A stretch of 64,000 bases of DNA from the NCBI RefSeq assembly GCF_000733945.1, contig NZ_JPOL01000002.1:2977001-3041000 (forward strand), given 5' to 3'. The position numbers were made by a program, and so were the translations under genes. The notes beneath the pieces were generated by a model. That model saw only the letters and a list, made by a program, of their open reading frames with translations. It was not told the origin of the DNA and searched no databases. This document shows, in pieces, positions 1 through 8,477 of this stretch. This DNA is from Flavimarina sp. Hel_I_48 (GTDB taxonomy: Bacteria > Bacteroidota > Bacteroidia > Flavobacteriales > Flavobacteriaceae). Each line of letters begins with the position of its first letter. Positions within the stretch are counted from its first letter, which is position 1.

Positions 1-1463
1 AAGGGAAAAAGACAGGGGCAAAAGCTGAAAAGCAGTCCCCTCGCTATACCGCAAATTGGGATTCCCTTGCGAAGTATGAAGAAACAGCGGAATGGTTTAA
101 AGATGCGAAGTTCGGGATCTATGCCCACTGGGGCGTGCTTTCTGTACCTGCGTATGCAAATGACTGGTACCCGCGCAACATGCATATTGAAGGTAGTGAT
201 GAGAACAAACATCAGGTAGAGACCTACGGTCCACTGAGTGAATTTGGTTACCATGATTTTGTGCCACAGTTTAAGGCCGAAAATTTTGATGCCGATGCCT
301 GGGCCACTTTATTTAAAGATTCTGGGGCAAAATTTGCCGGTATTGTAGCAGAACATCATGACGGCTGGAGCAACTGGGATAGTGAAATTAATCCTTGGAA
401 TGCTATGGATAAAGGTCCGCACCGCGATATTGTAGGGGAGTTGGAAAAAGCTATTCACGGGCAGGATATGAAATTTGTAACCACGTTTCACAAAGCCAGG
501 AACTTACAGCAATTTCAGCAGGATTCAACAAAGTGGCTTGATGACACGTCTTATTTTCCATACAATCCAGAAATGGCAACTGCTTCTACAGATTCTACGT
601 TGCGCATAATGTACGGTAATATTCCGAAAGAGCAATTTTACAAAAACTGGCTGGGCGAACTTCATGAGGTTATTCATAACTACGGTCCAGATCTTATCTA
701 TTTTGATAGCAAACTGGATAAATTACCTGATTCGATTAAAGCAGAGTTTGTCGCTGATTATTTCAACGATTCTAAAGCCCGAAACAAGCAGGTCGTTATT
801 ACACATAAGGAAGGCGAACTTCCAAAATCTGTAAGTGTAGAGGATTTTGAGAAGGGGAGAATGAACGACAAAACCGATGATTTTTGGTTGACTGATGAGA
901 CGATCTCCGTGGGGAGTTGGAGTTATGTAAATGGTCTACAGCTCAAAACTTCGGGTGAAATTATTAATCTCCTTGCTGATATTGTAAGTAAAAACGGTGC
1001 GTTGATGCTTAATATTTCACCGAAGGCAGATGGAACTATTCCGCAGGATCAACAAAAAGTCCTTAAGGAAATAGGAGTATGGCTAGAGAACAACGGTGAG
1101 GCTATTTATGGTACGCGTACCTGGAACATTTTTGGCGAAGGCCCTACAAAACAGGAAAAGTCAGGTATGTTTTTGGATAAAATCAGCTATACCGCGCAAG
1201 ATATTAGGTATACCAGCAAAGGGAATACGGTTTATGCTATTGTGTTGGGCCAGCCAGAAGCTGGAACCGAAATGTTACTGAGGTCTTTTTCAGAAGAAAA
1301 TTTAGATAATTCTTCCGCTAAGGTTTTGGGGGTTACCTGCCTGGATTCCCAGGACGATATCGCCTTTAAACAAACCAAAGACGGACTCCAACTTACAACG
1401 CCATCCAAAACGATTAATGATAAAGCCGTAGTTTTTAAAATTACATTACAGAAAGAAGAATGA
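1..1463 (+). CDS. Alpha-L-fucosidase, GH29 (5' end outside window)
   Basis: Retaining exo-fucosidase that removes terminal L-fucose from glycans. The reading frame is open from position 3 and runs off the left edge, so the signal peptide and start are missing; 486 residues are visible. A GTG at 135 lies inside the conserved core and is not a start. Family marks seen: AKFGIYAHWG near the visible N-terminus, HHDGWSNWDS, the stretch PHRDIVGEL, and YGPDLIYFDS, whose Asp fits the GH29 nucleophile. The last ~130 residues look like the usual beta-sandwich. It lies 22 bp upstream of a GH5 lipoprotein on the same strand, so the two are probably co-transcribed in a glycan-utilisation cluster. Family call is firm; the natural substrate is inferred. 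Confidence 0.93.
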   Translation, partial: GKKTGAKAEKQSPRYTANWDSLAKYEETAEWFKDAKFGIYAHWGVLSVPAYANDWYPRNMHIEGSDENKHQVETYGPLSEFGYHDFVPQFKAENFDADAWATLFKDSGAKFAGIVAEHHDGWSNWDSEINPWNAMDKGPHRDIVGELEKAIHGQDMKFVTTFHKARNLQQFQQDSTKWLDDTSYFPYNPEMATASTDSTLRIMYGNIPKEQFYKNWLGELHEVIHNYGPDLIYFDSKLDKLPDSIKAEFVADYFNDSKARNKQVVITHKEGELPKSVSVEDFEKGRMNDKTDDFWLTDETISVGSWSYVNGLQLKTSGEIINLLADIVSKNGALMLNISPKADGTIPQDQQKVLKEIGVWLENNGEAIYGTRTWNIFGEGPTKQEKSGMFLDKISYTAQDIRYTSKGNTVYAIVLGQPEAGTEMLLRSFSEENLDNSSAKVLGVTCLDSQDDIAFKQTKDGLQLTTPSKTINDKAVVFKITLQKEE

Positions 1464-1485
1464 ATATGAACTCAATACTATACTT

Positions 1486-2937
1486 ATGAATCTATTTAAC
1501 GTACAGCGGTTTTTAATGGCAATGGTGCTATTCGTAGCAACTATATCCTGCGCTAATGATGATGTCGAAGTCGTGGCAGCGCAAAGTCTTGATTTTTCGA
1601 TAACGCCTTCAGAGATCAGTTTCGACCCAAACGGTGGAAACACACTCATAAATATCAATACAGAGACTGACTGGGAACTCACAGTAGCAAATGACTGGCT
1701 GACAGTATCTTCTAATAAAGGATCCAAGGCCGAGAAAATTACCTTGAAAGCATTGATGAATAGCGATACAATCGCAAGAAATTCAGTACTAAGCTTAAAA
1801 TCTGGCGATTCTTCACAAGATATTCAGGTGAATCAGGCAGCGGCAGTTCCGGCAGATGATAACACAATCACATACGCAATACCAGCAGATAGCACGGGAA
1901 TGAGCAGTCTGCCGGCTGTAGAATTTGCCAGTCAGATGCATATAGGCTGGAATGTGGGAAATTCACTTGAAGCAGTGGGTGGTGAAACTGCCTGGGGCAA
2001 CCCGATGATCACTGAACAATTAATTGATGCAGTACAGGCGGCCGGTTTTGATGCAGTGCGTATACCGGTATCCTGGAGCCAATTTTCAAACGAAGCTGAA
2101 TTTACCATTCAAGATAGCTGGTTAGATCGCGTGCAGGAAGTTGTAGATTATGCACTGGCCAATGATATGTACGTTATTATGAATGAGCATTGGGATGGTG
2201 GATGGATGCAGCCAACAAGGGCTGATCAGGAATATGTAAATACACGTCTGGAAGCGATGTGGACACAAATCGCAACCCACTTTAGGGAGTATGGGGATCA
2301 TTTGCTGTTTGCCGGTACCAATGAGGTTATGGTAGAAGGTGATTACAGTACGCCCACTGAAGACTATTATACCGTTCAAAACAGTTTTAACCAGACATTT
2401 GTTGACGCTGTGCGGGCTACAGGAGGTAAAAATGTATATAGATATCTAGTCGTTCAGGGTTTTAATACAAACATTGATCATACCGTAAATTACGCAGAAA
2501 TCCCCGAAGATGTAGTTGCTGGGAAATTAATGATGGAAGTTCATTACTACGACCCTTTCAATTTTACTTTAAATCAGGATAGCACCATAACGCAGTGGGG
2601 AAATGATGCTGAAGATCCTACCAAAGTTGAAAGTTGGGCGAATGAATCCCATGTAGATAGCCAGTTTCAAAGGATGAAAACTACATTTATAGATGAAGGA
2701 GTAGCAGTCATCCTGGGCGAATATGGTGCAATTTCCCACACGGAAATAGAAGGGCATGATGCTTATCGCAACTATTACCTTCAATATGTTACACAAACGG
2801 CAAAAGCTAATGGACTCGTGCCCTTTTACTGGGATAATGGTTTTGCGGGGAACTATGGTTTTGCGCTTTTTAACCGCGCAGAAGGAACGATTATTGAGCC
2901 AGAACTCATTACAACCTTAATAAACGCCGCTCAATAA
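1486..2937 (+). CDS. BACON-domain GH5 endoglucanase lipoprotein
   Basis: Secreted endo-beta-glucanase of 483 aa. Residues 1-22 are a lipoprotein signal (lipobox ATISC, Cys22), so it should be anchored to the outer membrane. Residues ~34-118 resemble a BACON beta-sandwich, and ~146-480 form a GH5 barrel. The sequences GWNVGNSLEA, ETAWGNP and FYWDNG resemble subfamily GH5_4. Glu280 in GTNE fits the acid/base and Glu412 in LGEYGA the nucleophile. A BACON-GH5_4 lipoprotein is the architecture of the surface endo-xyloglucanase of Bacteroides ovatus; with the adjacent GH29 fucosidase this suggests fucosylated xyloglucan or a related glucan as substrate (inference). A terminator follows at 3031-3086. 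Confidence 0.92.
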   Translation: MNLFNVQRFLMAMVLFVATISCANDDVEVVAAQSLDFSITPSEISFDPNGGNTLININTETDWELTVANDWLTVSSNKGSKAEKITLKALMNSDTIARNSVLSLKSGDSSQDIQVNQAAAVPADDNTITYAIPADSTGMSSLPAVEFASQMHIGWNVGNSLEAVGGETAWGNPMITEQLIDAVQAAGFDAVRIPVSWSQFSNEAEFTIQDSWLDRVQEVVDYALANDMYVIMNEHWDGGWMQPTRADQEYVNTRLEAMWTQIATHFREYGDHLLFAGTNEVMVEGDYSTPTEDYYTVQNSFNQTFVDAVRATGGKNVYRYLVVQGFNTNIDHTVNYAEIPEDVVAGKLMMEVHYYDPFNFTLNQDSTITQWGNDAEDPTKVESWANESHVDSQFQRMKTTFIDEGVAVILGEYGAISHTEIEGHDAYRNYYLQYVTQTAKANGLVPFYWDNGFAGNYGFALFNRAEGTIIEPELITTLINAAQ

Positions 2938-3030
2938 GGGGAAGATAATATCAACTCATAAGTTGTCGTAATTTTCGCTTATTCTAAGCTGGTTTTCAAC
3001 CGAAATGAATCGTGTACAGTATAATTAATG

Positions 3031-3086
3031 TAGCTCTCGCTAAATTCAGATTTCAGGATCTGATTGTAGGGAGAGCTATTTTTTTG
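3031..3086 (+). terminator. Probable intrinsic terminator after GH5
   Basis: An outer stem AGCTCTC/GAGAGCT encloses an inner stem TCAGAT/ATCTGA and is followed by a run of seven T. It lies ~95 bp downstream of the GH5 stop and would end the GH29-GH5 transcript. Confidence 0.65.
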
Positions 3087-3475
3087 TAGTTCAATCACAA
3101 AGAACCATAGTTAAATATCGTGCATCATTTTAAGCATAATATATTAAAATATCAATGTCAGCACCGAGTAAGAAAAGGTTTTTTAGATTGATAATTCCAG
3201 ATTGCTGTATTTGATGATTATATATGTGTTTGAAATTGAGGAGTGTTTAAAGTGTTGAGCATATTTTCAGTTTTGAAGTTTTGTACCAATTGATAAAGGA
3301 AATATATCCTCAATTTTTTGCTGAAAACAGCTGTTTTGAGCTATATTTTGGTGATTTATATCTTAAATCTAACGCATTTCGTTTTAAAATTTGTCCTTGC
3401 TATTTTGGTATTCGTATAGCAAATCGTGAAATTCAAAAGACATCCATTTTCAAGTTATATCCTGTGGCAGAGTAG

Positions 3476-3483
3476 TATCTTTG
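3476..3483 (+). promoter_or_regulatory. Bacteroidota -7 box TATCTTTG, 4 nt from the start codon
   Basis: Exact match to TAnnTTTG. Only CACG separates it from the ATG at 3488, so transcription should begin at or within a few bases of the start codon. No clear TTG -33 box is visible. Confidence 0.6.
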
Positions 3484-3487
3484 CACG

Positions 3488-5377
3488 ATGCGTCCCAAAA
3501 TCCTTTTTATTACGCCACCCTTTACGCAGTTAAATACCGCGTATCCTGCAACGGCCTATCTTAAAGGTTTTCTGGAAACGCATGAGGTTCCCGTAGTGCA
3601 TGTTGATCTGAGTATTGAGCTGTTTACGTCGATTTTTACGGGAGCTTTTTTACGGGCAGTATTTGAAGAGGCCGCGGAGTTAGCGCAGGATCACTATCCT
3701 AAGGTCAGGGAACTGAAAGAGCATTATATCTCAAGGGTGGATACGGTCATTGGCTTTTTGCAAAAGCAGGACCTTAAAACTGCGCACCAACTCCTTAAAC
3801 CCGGTTTTTTACCACAAGGGCACCGATTGATCAACGTCAATACCACGATCAAATGGGCTGCCGGTGAAGAAGGGATTCTGGATAAGGCAAAGCATTATGG
3901 TACCCTTTTTATTGAGGAACTGGGCGATTATATACACGCTAACGTAGATGAGTTTTTCGCATTTACCAAGTATGCCGAGCAACTGAGTGCTTCGGCGAGC
4001 AGTTTTGATCAGCTTGATGAGTTTTTAAGTTACCAGCCAACGCTTATCGAGGAACAAATGCTGGACCTTCTGGTGGCGCATATTGAAAAGGAGGAGCCTG
4101 ATTTGGTTTGTTTTACGATTCCGTTTCCCGGAAATTTGTTTGCCGCCTTGCGCTGTTCACAATTTATAAAACAGCTGTTTCCGGAAATTAAAGTCGCCTT
4201 TGGCGGCGGCTATTGCAATACCGAATTGCGTTCCCTCAGCGATCCTCGTATTTTTGAATTTATCGATTTTATTTGCCTTGATGACGGGGAAGGTCCGCTT
4301 TTAAAACTGGTAGGCTATCTGGAAGGAAGTCTTGCTATGGCAGATTTAGAACGTACGTTTTTACTTGAAAATGAACAGGTGCTCTACAAGAATAAACTGC
4401 CCAATACGATTTACCACCACCGCACCTTACCGGCTCCTGATTATTCCGGTTTGCCCTTTGATAAGTACGTGTCTTTTCTGGATGTGGTAAACCCGATGCA
4501 CCGTATGTGGACGGATGCCCGCTGGAATAAACTCACCATCTCGCACGGGTGTTACTGGAAACAATGTTCGTTTTGTGATGTGAGCCTGGATTATATCGGT
4601 ACTTATCAAAACACAACCGCAAGCGCTTTAGTTGATAAAATCGAAAAAGTTATTAAGGATACCGGTATTACGGGTTTTCACTTTGTGGATGAAGCGGCAC
4701 CTCCAAAAATGTTGCGGGCGCTTTCTCATGAATTGCTTACGCGAAACCTTAAAATCACATGGTGGACGAATATTCGGTTTGAAAAGACGTTTGATTTTGA
4801 ATTGTGTCAGTTGATGGCGGAGTCTGGCTGTATTGCCGTAACCGGCGGACTGGAAGTGGCTTCAGACCGATTGCTGGCGAAGATGAAAAAAGGGGTGGAT
4901 ATCGCTCAGGTTACGCGGGTCACGCATAATTTTTCCCAAACTGGTATTATGGTGCACGCTTACCTGATGTATGGTTTTCCCACCCAGACCGAGCAGGAGA
5001 CCATTGATGCGCTGGAGGTGGTACGCCAGCTTTTTGAACATAATTGTATTCAGTCTGCTTTTTGGCATCAGTTTACCACAACCGCCCACAGTCCTATTGG
5101 TAAAAATCCGGAGGCTTTTGGAATAGAAGTGACCGGGCCTGATTTTGAAGGTTTTGCACAAAACGATTTGTATCATAACGATCCGCAGGGTGCTGATCAT
5201 CCTAAATATACACAGGGATTAAACAGCGCCTTGAATGCGTATTTAAACAACACCGGCTACGCTAAAAATCTACAAAATTGGTTTGACTTTCCCATCCCGG
5301 AAATCAGTATTTCCAGGGATCTTATCAAAAGGTATTTAGCTGAAAATAGGTCTAAAGAAACCACTCGAGTGCATTAA
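3488..5377 (+). CDS. B12-binding-type radical SAM protein
   Basis: 629 aa. The N-terminal half begins KILFITPPF and contains a Gly-rich AFGGGYCN stretch, consistent with a cobalamin-binding-like Rossmann domain, although no DxHxxG motif for base-off cobalamin binding is visible. The radical SAM barrel starts near residue 348. Its iron-sulfur ligands are probably Cys355, Cys360 and Cys363, spaced CX4CX2C rather than the usual CX3CX2C. The start is supported by the -7 box ending 4 nt upstream and by the typical beta-strand opening. It is monocistronic, convergent with the dihydrouridine synthase 40 bp away. Reaction and substrate cannot be told from sequence; related proteins act in methylation and rearrangement chemistry. 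Confidence 0.82.
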   Translation: MRPKILFITPPFTQLNTAYPATAYLKGFLETHEVPVVHVDLSIELFTSIFTGAFLRAVFEEAAELAQDHYPKVRELKEHYISRVDTVIGFLQKQDLKTAHQLLKPGFLPQGHRLINVNTTIKWAAGEEGILDKAKHYGTLFIEELGDYIHANVDEFFAFTKYAEQLSASASSFDQLDEFLSYQPTLIEEQMLDLLVAHIEKEEPDLVCFTIPFPGNLFAALRCSQFIKQLFPEIKVAFGGGYCNTELRSLSDPRIFEFIDFICLDDGEGPLLKLVGYLEGSLAMADLERTFLLENEQVLYKNKLPNTIYHHRTLPAPDYSGLPFDKYVSFLDVVNPMHRMWTDARWNKLTISHGCYWKQCSFCDVSLDYIGTYQNTTASALVDKIEKVIKDTGITGFHFVDEAAPPKMLRALSHELLTRNLKITWWTNIRFEKTFDFELCQLMAESGCIAVTGGLEVASDRLLAKMKKGVDIAQVTRVTHNFSQTGIMVHAYLMYGFPTQTEQETIDALEVVRQLFEHNCIQSAFWHQFTTTAHSPIGKNPEAFGIEVTGPDFEGFAQNDLYHNDPQGADHPKYTQGLNSALNAYLNNTGYAKNLQNWFDFPIPEISISRDLIKRYLAENRSKETTRVH

Positions 5378-5417
5378 GGGGAAAGATCACCCAAATTATT
5401 AAATCCGAAATTTAAGT

Positions 5418-6377
5418 TTAGGAATGTAAGCGTTTCTCTGCATTAATGATCTGCGCTACCGCCTGTCTGTATTTTCCAGGGTTAGAGGCTTTTTTAATCG
5501 CTTTATAGGTTTTTTTGGGATCAGAGGTAGACTGTGCAAAGAACTCCCAAAACCCTAGCATTTTCATTTTTATGGGCGTTGGTCCGGAAAGGTACTCATC
5601 GTACTCCCGATAAATGCGGTCGTGAAATTCAGAGAAAATTGACCAGCGGTCCCCGGGGTATTCTTTAGTATTATTTTTGATCATGGCGGGTAAAAACGGA
5701 TCGGCAATTAAACCACGCCCTATCATAAAATGATCAATCTGGGGAAAGCGTTTTTCGATCGCTTTAAATACCGAAACACTGGTGATGTCGCCGTTATAAT
5801 ACAATTTATGTTTGGTACTGCTGATGCATTTTTCAAAAGCATCCAGATCAACGGGACCTTTGTATAACTGTTTTCCTATACGGGCATGAATCGCGATATT
5901 TTTAAGCGGGTACTTATCTAAAACCGAAAAAGCATCCAGAATTTCACCTGCATGTTCATATCCCATTCTCATTTTCATAGAAACCACAATATCGGTCTCG
6001 TTATGCGCGCGTTGCAGCACGTCATTAATTTTTGCCGGATTACAGATCAGCCCAGATCCCATTCCAGATTTGGTAACCATGGGATATGGGCACCCTAAAT
6101 TCCAGTTTAGTTCTTTATATCTCAGACTTCGCACATAATTCACTACAAACAAAAACTCATCAGGATCGTTAGTCATTACCTGGGGAATTACTTCAAGATC
6201 AAGGTTGTTTTCTGGCTGTAAATCGTTTTGATAGGACTGCTTGATTTTAAGCTTTCCGTTTAAACGAATATATGGCGAATAAAAAGTGTCAATACCTCCA
6301 AAATAGTGATGAAACGCATTCCTGAATCTGAAATCTGTAAAGCCTTGTAAAGGGGAAGAAAGTAGTGTAACGGCCAT
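5418..6377 (-). CDS. tRNA-dihydrouridine synthase
   Basis: 319-aa FMN-dependent TIM-barrel enzyme that reduces uridines in the tRNA D-loop. The N-terminus SSPLQGFTDFRFRN is the Dus opening, and Cys96 in NWNLGCPYP is the catalytic acid. K and R in MKMRMGYE, and IHARIG with the later GRGLIADP, fit flavin and phosphate contacts. Length is normal for the family. The gene has its own TATCTTTG box 18 bp upstream and no co-directional neighbour within 350 bp. Which D-loop position it modifies is unknown. Confidence 0.92.
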   Translation of the reverse strand: MAVTLLSSPLQGFTDFRFRNAFHHYFGGIDTFYSPYIRLNGKLKIKQSYQNDLQPENNLDLEVIPQVMTNDPDEFLFVVNYVRSLRYKELNWNLGCPYPMVTKSGMGSGLICNPAKINDVLQRAHNETDIVVSMKMRMGYEHAGEILDAFSVLDKYPLKNIAIHARIGKQLYKGPVDLDAFEKCISSTKHKLYYNGDITSVSVFKAIEKRFPQIDHFMIGRGLIADPFLPAMIKNNTKEYPGDRWSIFSEFHDRIYREYDEYLSGPTPIKMKMLGFWEFFAQSTSDPKKTYKAIKKASNPGKYRQAVAQIINAEKRLHS

Positions 6378-6394
6378 TATATGGTTTAGTGCGG

Positions 6395-6402
6395 CAAAGA
6401 TA
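6395..6402 (-). promoter_or_regulatory. -7 box of dus
   Basis: TATCTTTG on the minus strand, exact TAnnTTTG, 17 nt before the ATG. No TTG at the expected -33 spacing. Confidence 0.55.
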
Positions 6403-6550
6403 ACACAATTGCGTTTGAGTTTTTTAAAGCGGAAGGTGTTGAAGAATTAGAATATTGAACCTTTCCATTCATTTATCTACTGGTTGAATGCTGTGATTAT
6501 AAGGTTTATCATCAGGTAAAACGCCTACGATTAGATAGTATAAACGCTAA

Positions 6551-6586
6551 AAACCACCGAAAAATCGAATTTTTCGGTGGTTTTTT
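6551..6586 (-). terminator. Intrinsic terminator after the DUF937 gene
   Basis: Perfect 13-bp stem starting ACCACCGAAAAAT with a 3-nt loop, flanked by A-run and T-run. It lies ~145 bp downstream of the DUF937 stop on the minus strand. Confidence 0.8.
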
Positions 6587-6730
6587 AGATGTATTTGGTG
6601 GTTTTTGGAACTTAAGCAATATCTTAAATTCTACCATCTCAAGAGCTTGGAATTTTAAGAATTATTTTCATTTGATCTTTTTACTTTAAAACAAAATCAG
6701 AAAGTAAACGAATTATTCCACATCAGTGGA

Positions 6731-7363
6731 TTAATCACCGAACAAATTACCTAAGCTGCCTGAACCACCTTTTTTTGCTTTATTTCCCAGTAGCATTCCG
6801 GTAACGTCATCCATGACACTCCCATCCCCATTTCTATCCAGAAGTGATTCGATGATACTACCACCTCCACCGGAATGGCTCCCTAGAAGACCTCCCAGTA
6901 ATTCAGACAATCCGCCAGGCTCATTTACATTATTTTCCTGCTTCTTCTTGCCCAGAAAACCAAGAACTATAGGAGCGGCAATTTTTAAAATTTGGGCAAC
7001 CGTACCTGCATCCAGTCCTACTTTCTGCGCAATGGTCTGCTGAATGCCACTTTGTTGACCTCCCAATACATTTTTGAGAATTCCCTCTCCATCGTTTTTA
7101 ACGTTTTGATCTACACCCTGACCTCCTAAAAGACTACCCAGATTATCAAGGATGCTACCGTCATGTTTGTTTGAAAGGGCCCCCAAAAGACTAGACGCGC
7201 CCTGTGGTGTTGCCGCGTTTTTATTCATGGCGCCCAGTAAGAGGGGTAGGGCCATTTGCAGTACGCTACTTGTTTTATCTTCGGAAGCGCCGGTTTCTTT
7301 ACTGGTGCTGCTTATTAATTGTTTTGCGGTATCGTTATTTAAAAGATCAAGTAAACCTGACAT
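6731..7363 (-). CDS. DUF937 family protein with a Ca-loop-like motif
   Basis: 210 aa. Gly-, Leu- and Asn-rich protein with no signal peptide, matching the DUF937 pattern of paired helical repeats (VLQMALPLLLGAMNKN, then ILKIAAPIVLGFLGKK). Near residue 174 the sequence DRNGDGSVMDDV matches a dockerin/EF-hand type calcium loop (D-x-N-x-D-G). The C-terminus is Gly- and Lys-rich. Function is unknown; DUF937 proteins of some bacteria are reported as cytoplasmic homologues of YidB. Single-gene unit with its own promoter and terminator. Confidence 0.8.
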   Translation of the reverse strand: MSGLLDLLNNDTAKQLISSTSKETGASEDKTSSVLQMALPLLLGAMNKNAATPQGASSLLGALSNKHDGSILDNLGSLLGGQGVDQNVKNDGEGILKNVLGGQQSGIQQTIAQKVGLDAGTVAQILKIAAPIVLGFLGKKKQENNVNEPGGLSELLGGLLGSHSGGGGSIIESLLDRNGDGSVMDDVTGMLLGNKAKKGGSGSLGNLFGD

Positions 7364-7388
7364 AGCTATAGAATTTAAAGTTGCGTTT

Positions 7389-7418
7389 TAAAATTAGGGC
7401 ATTAAACTCCGCCATCAA
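7389..7418 (-). promoter_or_regulatory. Promoter of the DUF937 gene
   Basis: On the minus strand TTG (7418-7416), 19 bp spacer, then TAATTTTA (7396-7389), one base off TAnnTTTG. The leader is about 20 nt. Confidence 0.55.
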
Positions 7419-7429
7419 CCACTATTAAC

Positions 7430-7459
7430 AAAAAAACCGGATACAGGATCCAGTTTTTA
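7430..7459 (-). terminator. Intrinsic terminator after serC-serA
   Basis: Stem CCGGAT/ATCCAG with one C-A mismatch, and a U-run on the minus strand formed by the A-run at 7430-7436. It lies 18 bp after the serA stop. Confidence 0.65.
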
Positions 7460-7476
7460 ATGTTTAATTTAGAAAC

Positions 7477-8427
7477 TTATCCCAATAGGGATTTGATCTG
7501 ATCTGCGAGTTCAACGCCTATACGATCCTGCGCCTCATTAGTCGCAGCACCTATATGTGGGGAAAGTGAAACCTTGGGATTCATGAGCACCTTAACGGCA
7601 GGTTTCGGTTCATTTTCAAAAACATCAAGACCGGCAAAGGCCAGTTTTTTATTTTCCAGAGCTTCTATAAGCGCCAGTTCATCAATGACACCACCGCGTG
7701 CGGCATTGACAAGGCCAGCACCGTCTTTCATCATTTCGATTTCTTTTTTACCAATCACGTATTCTTTTTGTGCAGGCACATGAAGGGTAATGAAATCTGC
7801 AGTTTTCAAGACCTCCTCTTTAGAAATGCTGGTCAGTTTGAAATTTACTTTTTGACCGTCATAAAAATCAAGGCCAACCTCGGCATTCTCCATATAAGGA
7901 TCATGGTAAATGACTTTCATGCCTGCGCCCAGGGCAACTTTTGCAGTAGCCTGACCTATACGGCCAAATCCTAAAACCCCTAAGGTTTTACCGCGGAGTT
8001 CTACCCCTTTTGCATAGGCTTTTTTAAGATCCCCAAATTTTGAATCGCCATCTAAGGGCATGTTCCGGTTTGAATCATATAAAAATCGTACTCCATTGTA
8101 CAAGTGGGCAAAAACCAATTCTGCCACAGAGGCAGAAGAAGATGCAGGTGTATTGATTACATGTACCCCTTTTTCCTTAGCATAGGAAACATCAATATTG
8201 TCCATACCTACACCGCCACGACCTATAAGTTTAAGGTCTGGGCAAGCGTCAATAAGGACTTTGCGTACTGTGGTGGCGCTGCGAACTAATAAGGCGTCAA
8301 TTTTGTTTTCATTTATATAATTAGCGAGTTGCTCCTGGGCAACTTTTGTGGTGATTACTTCAAATCCTCCGTCTTGTAACGCATCTACGCCAGACTGGGA
8401 AATGCCGTCATTTGCTAATACTTTCAT
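7477..8427 (-). CDS. serA: D-3-phosphoglycerate dehydrogenase, short form
   Basis: 316 aa; NAD-dependent oxidation of 3-phosphoglycerate to 3-phosphohydroxypyruvate, first step of serine synthesis. The Rossmann motif GFGRIG is at 153-158. Catalytic Arg244 (ARGG), Glu273 (ENEP) and His291 (SPHIGAAT) are all present. The protein ends after the catalytic fold, so it is the short type without a C-terminal ACT domain and is probably not inhibited by serine through that domain. It lies 50 bp downstream of serC on the same strand with a shared terminator, so the two form a serine operon. Confidence 0.95.
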   Translation of the reverse strand: MKVLANDGISQSGVDALQDGGFEVITTKVAQEQLANYINENKIDALLVRSATTVRKVLIDACPDLKLIGRGGVGMDNIDVSYAKEKGVHVINTPASSSASVAELVFAHLYNGVRFLYDSNRNMPLDGDSKFGDLKKAYAKGVELRGKTLGVLGFGRIGQATAKVALGAGMKVIYHDPYMENAEVGLDFYDGQKVNFKLTSISKEEVLKTADFITLHVPAQKEYVIGKKEIEMMKDGAGLVNAARGGVIDELALIEALENKKLAFAGLDVFENEPKPAVKVLMNPKVSLSPHIGAATNEAQDRIGVELADQIKSLLG

Positions 8428-8477
8428 AGTTGTGATCTCTTTTATATTATTTATACTGGGAATTGGTTTTGCCAGGT

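Larger units (their letters stand above)
2938..3487. other. Gene-free stretch after the glycan genes
   Basis: AT-rich 550 bp holding the terminator at 3031-3086 and, at its far end, the -7 box of the radical SAM gene. A 64-codon frame at 3281-3475 has a TTG start, no recognisable product and ends against the promoter; I do not call it. Nothing else recognised. Confidence 0.6.
6378..6730. other. Gene-free stretch between dus and DUF937
   Basis: 353 bp holding the dus -7 box near its left end and the terminator of the DUF937 gene at 6551-6586. Nothing else recognised. Confidence 0.6.

Noticed and set aside
135..1463. GTG at 135 as the fucosidase start
   Set aside because: The frame stays open to the window edge and the conserved AKFGIYAHWG lies before 135, so the gene starts upstream of the window.
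3281..3475. 64-codon open frame before the radical SAM gene
   Set aside because: TTG start, no recognisable domain, ends against the promoter; likely chance in AT-rich DNA.
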